64,000 bases of DNA, taken from Methylobacterium phyllostachyos. GTDB taxonomy: Bacteria > Pseudomonadota > Alphaproteobacteria > Rhizobiales > Beijerinckiaceae. The stretch is taken from positions 213,665-277,664 of the forward strand of contig NZ_FNHS01000010.1 of assembly GCF_900103445.1 (NCBI RefSeq). The letters are read 5' to 3'. Below the pieces are notes generated by a model that was given only the letters and a program-made list of their open reading frames with translations, did not search any database and was not told the origin of the DNA. The translations under genes and the position numbers were made by a program. Position 1 is the stretch's first letter. Each line of letters begins with the position of its first letter. This document shows, in pieces, positions 1 through 7,325 of this stretch.

Positions 1-113
1 CCGTGCAGCGTTAGCGTGAGGGCCGCATCGTGCGGGAGCCGAAAACGCCTGACGTGAGGCTGCGAGCGCCGTTGCGCTGGCGGCGCGGTTGGGCTAGGGA
101 ATGGCTACGGCTT

Positions 114-190
114 GCACCCGTAGCTCAGCTGGATAGAGCGTTGCCCTCCGAAGGCAAAGGTCACACGTTCGAATCGTGTCGGGTGCGCCA
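114..190 (+). tRNA. tRNA-Arg (anticodon CCG)
   Basis: A full cloverleaf of 77 nt is visible. The acceptor arms GCACCCG (114-120) and CGGGTGC (180-186) pair, followed by discriminator G187 and an encoded CCA at 188-190. The anticodon stem TTGCC/GGCAA encloses the loop CTCCGAA, giving anticodon CCG, which reads CGG (Arg). The T-arm is ACACG-TTCGAAT-CGTGT. Its 3' part serves as the integration site of the adjacent element, which restores the tRNA end, so the gene remains intact. Confidence 0.97.
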
Positions 191-191
191 A
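137..191. repeat. attL core (3' part of tRNA-Arg)
   Basis: This is the left copy of a 55-bp perfect direct repeat, identical to 16076-16130. It covers the anticodon arm, variable loop, T arm and acceptor end of the tRNA. The mismatches G136/T16075 and T192/C16131 set its limits. Integration into the 3' end of a tRNA with regeneration of the gene is typical of tyrosine recombinases. Confidence 0.93.
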
Positions 192-261
192 TCTTAAGGC
201 TCTGATTTCCTTCAAGATTTGGCTTTCAAGGTTCCGGCGGCAAAGCCCATTTTCGATCCGT

Positions 262-282
262 CTGTCACACTGGCGTCACAAG
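262..282 (+). repeat. Paired GTCACA motifs, putative integrase arm sites (left)
   Basis: GTCACA occurs at 264-269 and again at 275-280, direct orientation, 11 bp apart, between the attL core and the integrase start. The same pair with the same spacing and orientation lies inside the right end (15925 and 15936). This suggests arm-type binding sites for the integrase or an excision factor (inference). Confidence 0.5.
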
Positions 283-299
283 CACAGTGAGCACGGAGC

Positions 300-1301
300 A
301 TGGCTACCATCCGAAAGCGCGGGCAAGCGTGGCAAGTTCAGATTCGCCGCGATGGATTTCCCCCGATCACAAAATCGTTCCGTTCGAAGGCTGATGCGGA
401 CGGTTGGGCGCGAGAAACTGAGCGTCAGATCGAGAGGGGCGAACTATCGGGCCAAGGGCGGACCGCGAACAAGCTGACCGTCGGTGACCTGTTGCAGCGG
501 TATGAACTCGAAGTGACAAGCCGGAAGCGCGGGCAACAGTTTGAGGCATCCCGCATTCGGACTTTCCTTCGATCCCCACTCGCAAACGTCGCGGTCCATA
601 GGCTTTCCGCTCAGATGGTCGCGGCTTATCGGGACGAACGACTTAACAGGGTGAGTGGTGAGACGGTCCGCCGGGAACTGACAATCCTGAGGCACTGCAT
701 CGAAGTCGGCCGCAAAGAATGGGGTGCACCGTTCGCCGGAAATCCTGTTCGTCAGATCACGCTCCCCTCCCCGTCCAAGGTCAGAGGCCAACGACTGCCA
801 GAGGGTGCCGAAGCCTCACTGATAGACGCGCTATCGAAAACCCGGGTGTGGTACTTGCGTCCATTCATCATGTTGGCACTCGAAACAGGAATGCGTCGCG
901 GCGAGTTGCTGGCCCTTGAATGGTCCAACATCGACATCGATGCCCGTTTAGCAGTGTTGATGATTTCAAAGAACGGATATGGTCGATCCATACCATTGAC
1001 ACCTAAAGCCATAGATATCCTGTTGGGTATACCTGTGATCGATAGCCGGGTATTTCCTGTCAAAGCAAACGCGGTCAGACTCTCTTGGGAGCGCCTTCGA
1101 AATCGTGCTGGACTTGGAGAGGTCAAGTTACACTCTATGAGGCATGAAGCTATTAGCCGAATGTTCGAAAAAGGGTTGAGCATACCCGAAGTGTCACTCG
1201 TTAGTGGCCATCGTACTCTGGCCTGTTTGCAGAGATACACGCACCTTCGCCCTGAGTATGTCGCCGAGAAATTAGCCCGGCTGTCTGCTGAGTCCAAATA
1301 A
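300..1301 (+). CDS. Tyrosine recombinase/integrase
   Basis: This 333-aa site-specific recombinase probably catalyses integration into, and excision from, the tRNA-Arg. Residues about 1-50 resemble the N-terminal arm-binding domain, about 60-150 the core-binding SAM-like domain, and 165-330 the catalytic domain. The catalytic set is visible: R199 in ETGMRRGELL, K224 in the beta-hairpin, H278 and R281 in HSMRHE, H304 in SGHRT, and Y313 in QRYTHL. The ATG at 300 is preceded by a weak CACGGAG. The gene reads inward from attL, the usual layout for tRNA-targeting elements. The length is somewhat short for the family, but every key residue is present. Confidence 0.95.
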   Translation: MATIRKRGQAWQVQIRRDGFPPITKSFRSKADADGWARETERQIERGELSGQGRTANKLTVGDLLQRYELEVTSRKRGQQFEASRIRTFLRSPLANVAVHRLSAQMVAAYRDERLNRVSGETVRRELTILRHCIEVGRKEWGAPFAGNPVRQITLPSPSKVRGQRLPEGAEASLIDALSKTRVWYLRPFIMLALETGMRRGELLALEWSNIDIDARLAVLMISKNGYGRSIPLTPKAIDILLGIPVIDSRVFPVKANAVRLSWERLRNRAGLGEVKLHSMRHEAISRMFEKGLSIPEVSLVSGHRTLACLQRYTHLRPEYVAEKLARLSAESK

Positions 1302-1477
1302 TTGCAATCTGCGGTGAGGCGGGGTGGAAGGGCTGTCTCACCGTAACCTCCGTCTTCGCGCGCAACAAAAATGCGATGACTTGTTGATGGAGTGATTGCC
1401 ATTTTCTGATTGACACAGAAATAACAGTTATAGCAAACAACGATCTATGATTATCTTGATACAACCTTGCGTAACTG

Positions 1478-1506
1478 TTGACATCGATCTAATATTAGTC
1501 TATATT
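1478..1506 (+). promoter_or_regulatory. Sigma-70-type promoter of the helicase-primase gene
   Basis: TTGACA at 1478-1483 and TATATT at 1501-1506 are separated by exactly 17 bp, close to the housekeeping consensus. Transcription would start near 1513 and leave a leader of about 107 nt before the TTG start at 1620. The partial palindrome at 1471-1481 overlaps the -35 box, so a protein bound there could repress the promoter (inference). Confidence 0.7.
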
Positions 1507-1543
1507 AACATCATGCCTACCGATTAACGGAAGGTAGATCCGC

Positions 1544-1566
1544 GGCTCAAGGCGTTTGCCTGAGCC
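1544..1566 (+). other. Leader hairpin upstream of helicase-primase
   Basis: GGCTCAAGGC (1544-1553) and GCCTGAGCC (1558-1566) form a stem with one bulged A and a GTTT loop. There is no T-run after it, so it is not a classical terminator. It lies in the predicted leader RNA and could affect translation or RNA stability. Confidence 0.4.
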
Positions 1567-1619
1567 TATTCCTACATTGGCGCTCATTAACAACGCTCCG
1601 GTGAAGTCGGGGCGTCCTG

Positions 1620-4046
1620 TTGTACGCGCTCAATTTTTACAGGCAACATCGATTGATTGAAGTGTTATTTTCATCCGCGCCCATGGGGGGTGGAAAGACT
1701 GACTCAACAGTACGTCAGGTCATAAGATTGGTGAGAAACGGTGAGAATTGCATACTTACCCAACCCACCAAAGCGTTAAATAAACAAACATTGCTCCTAT
1801 TCAGGCGCCTTGCTCCGGATGTAAGTGTGGAACTGATTAATAGCGACGCTTATCCAAACGGTACAGTCTACCAATTGCTTGAGCATATGAAACGACCGCC
1901 AGACCATTCACACGTCGTTCTAACGACATGGGAGTCGTTTGTAAGATTACCAAAGCTGTTCAATCAAGATCAGTTCCATCTTAGAATTGACGAAATACCA
2001 AAAGCATACAAATCGTTCAGTGTTATAGTACCTAAGAGTCATAGACGCCTGACAGATACCATAGAAAGATTTTCGAGAGGATCATCCTATGGTGAAATCA
2101 TTGCTCAAGATAGGGGGACACTACGTTCCATCGCCGAGAACAAGGTGAACGATGCTGTGGAAGAGTTATTTCAACCGTTCGCGAGGGTCATATTGGATCC
2201 TAAGTACAAGACCTACGTAAATGTCTCCGGATATGATGCGTTGCTAAGGGGCAATACGGATGAGCCATACCTACGTGTGTTCTCTCTTTTACAGCCGAGT
2301 TTCTTTGTTGGATTCCGATCAGTCTCAATGGTTGGCGCCAGAGCATCCGAGACGATGCTATTTAAGTGGTTCGAACGATGCGGAGTAAGGTTTAAAGATG
2401 ATGATGAAATCACTTCAGGCCTGAGATATCGAGAACACACGAACGGCAATCTGATAGATTTTCACTACCTCTCGGAAACAAACTGGTCTCTATATGCCCA
2501 AGAAAGGGATCCGCACTTAAGAGAACTGTTCGTCAACGGCGCAATCAGTAAGCTTGGTCGCGAGCCATTTTGTTGGCTAGATAATATCGACTTCGAGAAG
2601 GACAGCCCCTTGCGGTTGCTTCCAAACGCTACAAAGCTGCCCCATGGATCACACGGTCGTAACGACTTCCAGCATTTCAATAATGTGGCCATTCTCACGG
2701 CGTTCAACCTACCGGGGCCTGAAACGCAATTCCTGAGGGACGTAGCCGGGATTTCAGAACCTGACCAGAAGATTGCGCATGACTATCACAGTACGATGCA
2801 GACTATTGGTCGAATTTCGATACGTGATCCGAATAACAGTTGTGGGAAGTTGGTGATTTTGCCTGACCGGCAAAATGCCGAGTGGCAGTCAGGTGTCTTT
2901 CCAGGGTCTCGCGTTCATTCGTTAGGACTGGATCAAAGAAAACCAAAACGTCCCGGACCAACTAAGCAATATGAGAACAGTGCTGAACGACAGAGAGCTA
3001 GAAGATCACGAATGAAAGAGGAACAAGATCAATTGGCTGAGAAGTTTAGTTTGGGGGCTGAGCGGATAAATGAGGCCGGATTTTATAAGTCGTGTCACAA
3101 GATCTCTAATATGTCTATAAGGGAACTTGTGACAACATATCAGGGATCTATTGTTAGTCATCTCAGCGAAGGTATGTCGTTTCCAATCAATATGCCCATC
3201 AAGAATTTCGGCATCTACTTAAAGGGATTGCACAAAAGAAGATTGGGGACGAAAGAGTCTAATGAACTCATCATGCCGGCCTTGTGCGCTCCCGTTGCTA
3301 ATGTCGACTCGCAAAGGGGATTGGAGAACGCGATCTTCGGGAGGCACCTATACCTAGATATCGACGGAGGTCATCTCAAGTACCTCCAACTCAGTCGAAT
3401 ATTGTCGCATTTGGAAATGATAGTCTATAACTCATTCAATCACACATCGGAGTCGCATAGGTACAGGGTCGTATTTCTCACCGATGAACTTCTCTCTCCC
3501 ACAATCTACAAGTTCATTTGGCGTCAGATTGTACAGAGGATCGAGAACGCTGGATACTTACATAACAACAGTTGTCGACCGAAAGGCGATCGCAAGCTTC
3601 ACGGTATCGACAATAAGCCAAGTATCGTCAATCTGTTCTATCTCCCCTGTCAGCCAAAAGAAGGAAAGGGCTTCTTCTATCACTACACCAAGAACCGTAG
3701 TCCTCTCTGCATTAATGACTGGATTGAGCATGCCATACCTACGCGCTTCGATCTAGATGAAGATGAGGAGCTTATAACAGTTGTTGATGCCGTACGGGAT
3801 TTAGCTAACAGCAGTGAACTGATTGAAAAAGGGATGGGGCGTTATCGAAATTTCATTCACAGCATTGACCCGGGAACGGGTAAATTGGGAAGTAGTAACA
3901 AGGCTTTATTCGTACTTGATAAGACGCTGAAACGTGCCGGTGCCGATTATGCCGACCGCGATATCATCCTTACTCAAGCCGCAAACGAAAGCCGCTCACC
4001 GATTGATCGAAACAAGGACAAGAAAAGATACATGAATAAAAGATAA
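1620..4046 (+). CDS. SF2 helicase fused to a primase-like domain, putative element replication protein
   Basis: This protein of 808 aa has two parts. Residues about 15-420 look like a superfamily-2 helicase: Walker A PMGGGKT (21-27), motif Ia TQPTKAL (48-53), Walker B RIDEIP (122-127), and a motif-VI-like QTIGRISIR (394-402). Residues about 560-700 resemble archaeo-eukaryotic primase modules of phage and plasmid initiators: DID at 580-582, SFNHTSESHRYRVVFLTD (605-622), and LFYLP at 672-676. It probably opens and primes the element's DNA (inference). The start is TTG 1620, because an in-frame TGA at 1602 rules out anything further upstream and the P-loop follows within 20 residues. Four copies of an 11-bp palindrome lie in or just before this gene. 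Codon use is AT-rich, unlike the host. Confidence 0.8.
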   Translation: MYALNFYRQHRLIEVLFSSAPMGGGKTDSTVRQVIRLVRNGENCILTQPTKALNKQTLLLFRRLAPDVSVELINSDAYPNGTVYQLLEHMKRPPDHSHVVLTTWESFVRLPKLFNQDQFHLRIDEIPKAYKSFSVIVPKSHRRLTDTIERFSRGSSYGEIIAQDRGTLRSIAENKVNDAVEELFQPFARVILDPKYKTYVNVSGYDALLRGNTDEPYLRVFSLLQPSFFVGFRSVSMVGARASETMLFKWFERCGVRFKDDDEITSGLRYREHTNGNLIDFHYLSETNWSLYAQERDPHLRELFVNGAISKLGREPFCWLDNIDFEKDSPLRLLPNATKLPHGSHGRNDFQHFNNVAILTAFNLPGPETQFLRDVAGISEPDQKIAHDYHSTMQTIGRISIRDPNNSCGKLVILPDRQNAEWQSGVFPGSRVHSLGLDQRKPKRPGPTKQYENSAERQRARRSRMKEEQDQLAEKFSLGAERINEAGFYKSCHKISNMSIRELVTTYQGSIVSHLSEGMSFPINMPIKNFGIYLKGLHKRRLGTKESNELIMPALCAPVANVDSQRGLENAIFGRHLYLDIDGGHLKYLQLSRILSHLEMIVYNSFNHTSESHRYRVVFLTDELLSPTIYKFIWRQIVQRIENAGYLHNNSCRPKGDRKLHGIDNKPSIVNLFYLPCQPKEGKGFFYHYTKNRSPLCINDWIEHAIPTRFDLDEDEELITVVDAVRDLANSSELIEKGMGRYRNFIHSIDPGTGKLGSSNKALFVLDKTLKRAGADYADRDIILTQAANESRSPIDRNKDKKRYMNKR

Positions 4047-4077
4047 TTTTCCCGCAGTACGTACCACACCACCAGCC

Positions 4078-4119
4078 TGCGGATCAGTTTTTATTCCCGT
4101 GTCGTGGGGCTGATCCGCA
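4078..4119. terminator. Inverted repeat after helicase-primase, possible terminator
   Basis: TGCGGATCAG (4078-4087) and CTGATCCGCA (4110-4119) are a perfect 10-bp inverted repeat around a 22-nt loop that starts with five Ts. It lies between the helicase-primase stop and the next start. With no T-run after the right arm it may be a weak terminator or an operator for the 4150 gene. Confidence 0.45.
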
Positions 4120-4149
4120 ACAGAACAGAAATTTAAGGTCACATTTAAG

Positions 4150-4524
4150 ATGTTTCAAATGACAGTATACACGGGCGATTGCGCTGCGGAAAATTCCGTA
4201 CGTTTCACAGAAGCTCAATCGAGCGATTTAAGGCTTGATCTACGTGTGCTTCTTTCGACAACCGCAGAGAATTTTTATCGCCGATCCTTTCTACTTAACG
4301 AACAAATGGCGTTGGAGTACCGTAGGATCTCTTATGAATTTCGAGATACGGCCGATAGTTTAGACGCGGACATCAACTTGGATACGTCTATTGGTGCCGA
4401 GAAGATGGCAGTGCTGATGAAAGCTCTGGCAGCGTCCCGTTACCTTGCTGAAATTGAATGGCAAGAAGCAAGGGCTGTTCATGACAAGCTTGCGGAACTC
4501 TTGATGGGTAATGCGAGGGAGTAG
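4150..4524 (+). CDS. Hypothetical protein, 124 aa
   Basis: No family was recognised. The protein is acidic and mostly helical by composition, with heptad-like leucine and alanine spacing from about residue 45 to 120, so a small helical bundle is likely. There is no signal peptide or membrane segment. It starts at ATG 4150 with AAGG upstream (about 4135). It follows the helicase-primase with a 103-bp gap that contains an inverted repeat, so it may be read through from that gene or have its own promoter. Confidence 0.7.
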   Translation: MFQMTVYTGDCAAENSVRFTEAQSSDLRLDLRVLLSTTAENFYRRSFLLNEQMALEYRRISYEFRDTADSLDADINLDTSIGAEKMAVLMKALAASRYLAEIEWQEARAVHDKLAELLMGNARE

Positions 4525-4558
4525 GTGGCAGAACCATCACTCGTTGCCTAGCTAAATC

Positions 4559-4594
4559 AAAAAAGCGCCGCCCTCATCATTCCAGTTCGGCGCT
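4559..4594 (-). terminator. Rho-independent terminator reading leftward
   Basis: On the minus strand the stem AGCGCCG/CGGCGCT (arms 4564-4570 and 4588-4594) with a 17-nt loop ends in a run of six Ts (4559-4564). This implies a leftward transcript from 4600-5100, for which a minus-strand ORF at 4891-5082 is the only plausible source seen. Confidence 0.55.
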
Positions 4595-4890
4595 CCATAA
4601 GAATCGTCTATAACGCTCTTGAGCGGTCGGGCGGTCCTCTTGCGTCAAGGATCGTCAACCGTCCCTGGCGCGCCCTTTTCGTGCTCAGATACGGATTCGG
4701 CTTTACCAGTAGCTGTTGGCACCCGCCCGAACCGCCGTTGCGCGCTACCTCATACCTATCGAACGGGAGCAGACGGCTGGTCAGCTGGATATGCTGGATG
4801 GACGGCTCAGGAACCCTCGCTATCGAAAGAGCCGTCCGACATTGAAGGCCGCATAGCTCACAGTAGGAGCACCGGAGCGGGGCATTCATC

Positions 4891-5082
4891 TCAGTGGATG
4901 TCCTCATGGTAGTTGTATCGGCGCCTAACGCTCTTTCTGACCGCTTCAACCGTCCTGGCTTGGTCGGAGGGGCATGCCTTCACGCCATGATGCCCCCAGG
5001 ACCGCTCAGGCATTCCGGCGGCGCTCTCGATAGCCTCAGCTATTCCATATTTCCTGCGGACCGCCTTGAGCTTCGGCTGCAC
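4891..5082 (-). CDS. Possible small basic protein, 63 aa
   Basis: This GTG-started frame gives a lysine/arginine-rich protein with a helix-friendly N-terminus (QPKLKAVRRKYGIAEAIESA) that looks more protein-like than the overlapping frames. No family was recognised and no strong ribosome site is seen. A leftward terminator about 300 bp downstream (4559-4594) agrees with transcription in this direction. It could equally be chance. Confidence 0.3.
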   Translation of the reverse strand: MQPKLKAVRRKYGIAEAIESAAGMPERSWGHHGVKACPSDQARTVEAVRKSVRRRYNYHEDIH

Positions 5083-5348
5083 GCGGCAGGGTAGAGCTCA
5101 CTCTCCAGCGTATAACAATTGTTCGGATGAGGTTGAGAGAGTTGTCTCTTCGGCCACTGTCTCTGAATTTCAGTTCCCATCCCGGCGTATTCCACGAGGA
5201 TCGAAGTTTTCGAGTTTTGACTTTCCGATTGACTCATGAAATACAATAGGTCAATTCGTCGCACTGCACACTAAATGCTTGTCAGCGGCGAATGTCATTT
5301 ATAGATCTGTATTGTGGCGTTGAAATGCTGTCGCTTTAGGAGAGTTTA

Positions 5349-5753
5349 ATGATCGATCCGAGAAGTGAAACAATCTCTACCACGACGAACCTGTTTCTCG
5401 ATAATCGCACCTGTGTCTTGTTCGAGGTTTTCAAAAAAGCCTCTGCCATCTGGGACAAGCACGCTGATGAGTTGCGTGAACTGAAGGATTTCCACTTTTA
5501 CCAGAAGAATTTCCTTACGCATCGTTTGAGCGAGATTAAGGAACACGAGTTCTGGCAGTGCTATGCCGCCAGCATTGATTTCGAGGAATTCGAAGCGATG
5601 CTGACGTTCGCCAAGAGGGTGTTATTCACTCATTCAAAATTTGAGGAGATAGTCTACCTTGAGTTGGTCAGGTCCGAACATTACAGAATTAAGGCTGAAT
5701 TTGATGCATACCGGCTCTCTCTTCCTGACGGTGAGATGATCCCGAATTGGTGA
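5349..5753 (+). CDS. Hypothetical protein, 134 aa
   Basis: No family was recognised. The predicted protein is soluble, rich in aromatic and charged residues, and probably alpha-helical, with a C-terminal stretch LPDGEMIPNW. A good ribosome site AGGAGAG lies at about 5339-5345, just before ATG 5349. It is the first of two co-directional small genes (with 5842-6219). The sequence GGCCCCAGGAT just after its stop recurs inverted in the hairpin after the second gene. Confidence 0.75.
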   Translation: MIDPRSETISTTTNLFLDNRTCVLFEVFKKASAIWDKHADELRELKDFHFYQKNFLTHRLSEIKEHEFWQCYAASIDFEEFEAMLTFAKRVLFTHSKFEEIVYLELVRSEHYRIKAEFDAYRLSLPDGEMIPNW

Positions 5754-5841
5754 GCCGAAAGTAGGCGAGATCTCGGCCCCAGGATCTGAGACCGATCATT
5801 TGGCCTTACGGCCCAATTTAATCTGAAAGAAAGTCGACCTG

Positions 5842-6219
5842 ATGTCAAAAATTATAATTGACTACAGTCATACCAGCCCCAGTTCTCTTTCGGCGATGAG
5901 ACGGCTCATTCGAGATGGCGGGTTTCTGGCTCTTGTGATGCTTGCGATGTCGAGTGATGGCTCCGTGATAGATAGCAGTGCTTTTATGGATCGAATCGAG
6001 AATGCGCCAAAGACGAAAATCCCAGACCGGTTAGCCGATGTTTTAGTCGTTAGCGACGCTGTGCTTACGTTGAGTCACGACGTAGGTGTCGGCCATATCA
6101 CCGCTGATGGTTCACCGGAAGCCATTTTTGGCCTCAAATCCTTCTTGGACGAAGAAGGGTTCCACTACGTTATTCGCTTAGCTGGAACGGATCTTATGAT
6201 GTTCGATGCCTTCACGTGA
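5842..6219 (+). CDS. Hypothetical protein, 125 aa
   Basis: No family was recognised. The N-terminal half contains a short hydrophobic helix (FLALVMLAM, about 29-37) and the C-terminal half is a mixed alpha/beta pattern ending FHYVIRLAGTDLMMFDAFT. It is probably cytosolic, since the hydrophobic run is too short for a clear membrane span. It starts at ATG 5842 with a GAAAGAAAG upstream. It follows the 5349 gene in the same direction and is followed by a strong hairpin. Confidence 0.72.
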   Translation: MSKIIIDYSHTSPSSLSAMRRLIRDGGFLALVMLAMSSDGSVIDSSAFMDRIENAPKTKIPDRLADVLVVSDAVLTLSHDVGVGHITADGSPEAIFGLKSFLDEEGFHYVIRLAGTDLMMFDAFT

Positions 6220-6265
6220 CCAAGTTCTAGGCACGACCACGACACCGCAACTTACGTGGCATTTC

Positions 6266-6296
6266 GGCCTCAGGATCACGATTCAATCCTGGGGCC
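6266..6296 (+). terminator. Hairpin downstream of the 5842 gene
   Basis: The arms GGCCTCAGGAT (6266-6276) and ATCCTGGGGCC (6286-6296) pair over 11 positions with one G-U, around a 9-nt loop. There is no T-run, so it could be a processing or rho-dependent end rather than a classical terminator. Confidence 0.45.
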
Positions 6297-6425
6297 GTTG
6301 CCCGTCAAGGTCCACAACACTTATTGCCCTAACCCCTGACCATCCGTCCATCCCCCTGCATCATTCCTAAGGAAACCTAGATCGATCCTCAGGGAGCACA
6401 GATCGATAGCAGGGGAGTCAGACGG

Positions 6426-6677
6426 GTGCGGGCGACGGTTCGGTCTATGCTGACGATAGGCGCTGGACTGGCCTTGGTCTCAGGCGTCCTTACCGTCCTA
6501 TGGATCGGGTATGGGCCACGGTCTCAAGGCGTTCAGGATCAGCGGACAACGACCGGCATACCGCTGTCTCAGCAATCACGATTCGGACTGGACGCTAACG
6601 GCCAACCCATCCGCGTCATATCACCCGGATCGCCCCTAGAGTCGGGAGTGGCAGGGCCGGCTTCTACCAGTCCGTAA
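6426..6677 (+). CDS. Small membrane-anchored protein, 83 aa
   Basis: A single N-terminal membrane segment (about residues 9-28, LTIGAGLALVSGVLTVLWIG) is followed by a short polar tail rich in Gly, Pro, Gln and Ser. The start is GTG 6426, supported by the strong ribosome site AGGGGAG at 6411-6417, 8 nt upstream. No family was recognised. The tail would probably lie in the periplasm. It stands alone, with non-coding DNA on both sides. Confidence 0.6.
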   Translation: MRATVRSMLTIGAGLALVSGVLTVLWIGYGPRSQGVQDQRTTTGIPLSQQSRFGLDANGQPIRVISPGSPLESGVAGPASTSP

Positions 6678-7325
6678 GCGCCTATCCGTCGATCCGTGTA
6701 TGTCTAGGGCCAGTCCCACTTGCCCGTTGAATCGCTTAGGATCGTCCGTAGCGCCCTTGGAGCGTCCGGACGGATCCATCGGCCTCAGCGATAATGAGCC
6801 GGCCCTGGTGGCCCCAATCTGAGAACGGTGCGCCTCAGAGGTCACAACAGTTATTGGCATCGGCTCTCACCGTCCTGCATCCTCCCGTGAGCCTTTGAGG
6901 GGACGTGGATCGGTGCTTGGGGCGCTACAGGTCAGGGGTGGAAAACTAGGGCGGCTAAATAGGAAGGGGCGACCCACACGGGGGCCGTATGAGCGGTCCT
7001 GGCAGATTGTCTTGGTCGTCCCCAACACCATCCCCTCAGAAGGCTTCGGTCGGGGATTTCAAGGCGGTCAAGGCATAAGCGCAATAACTGTTATACCCTT
7101 GGTCGCCAGCCACGATCTGAGTTGAACGCCAACGGTTGGTCCTAGCGGACGACGCCATATATTGGTCAGCTAGTCCCGGAGTGGTATAGTCTAGTCTCGA
7201 AGAGTTTCTACCGTCCAAAATCTTCAAATCCAACTAGTGCGCGATCTGACAGGGTTAGGTCAAGGGAAACCTCTTCAACCGCCATACTCTAAGAAGCTAT
7301 AATTCGTCGAAGTGTTGATTCTTAT
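6678..7325. other. Non-coding region between small membrane protein and diguanylate cyclase
   Basis: I see no supported gene in these 648 bp. Two members of the element's palindrome family are here: ACAACAGTTAT (6844-6854) and the perfect ATAACTGTTAT (7084-7094). Confidence 0.6.

Larger units (their letters stand above)
1302..1619. other. Intergenic regulatory region between integrase and helicase-primase
   Basis: These 318 bp hold no convincing gene. They contain a perfect palindrome ATAACAGTTAT (1421-1431), a related site GTAACTGTTGA (1471-1481), a near-consensus sigma-70 promoter, and in the leader a small inverted repeat CTACC/GGTAG (about 1517-1536) and a hairpin with arms 1544-1553 and 1558-1566. 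The AT-rich stretch around 1485-1510 next to a replication gene could also belong to an origin (inference). Confidence 0.6.
4525..5348. other. 824-bp region with at most one small gene
   Basis: Open frames on both strands here lack ribosome sites and look like random translation, except the minus-strand frame at 4891-5082. The sequence TAACGCTCTT occurs twice (about 4611 and 4925). An even palindrome AACAATTGTT lies at 5114-5123, related to the 11-bp palindrome family of the element. Confidence 0.5.

Noticed and set aside
4608..4949. Opposed ORFs at 4608-4949 (minus) and 4619-4912 (plus)
   Set aside because: No ribosome site, odd residue mix and mutual overlap; no support for either.
6895..7125. 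76-aa plus-strand frame in the element
   Set aside because: Random-looking composition and no ribosome site.
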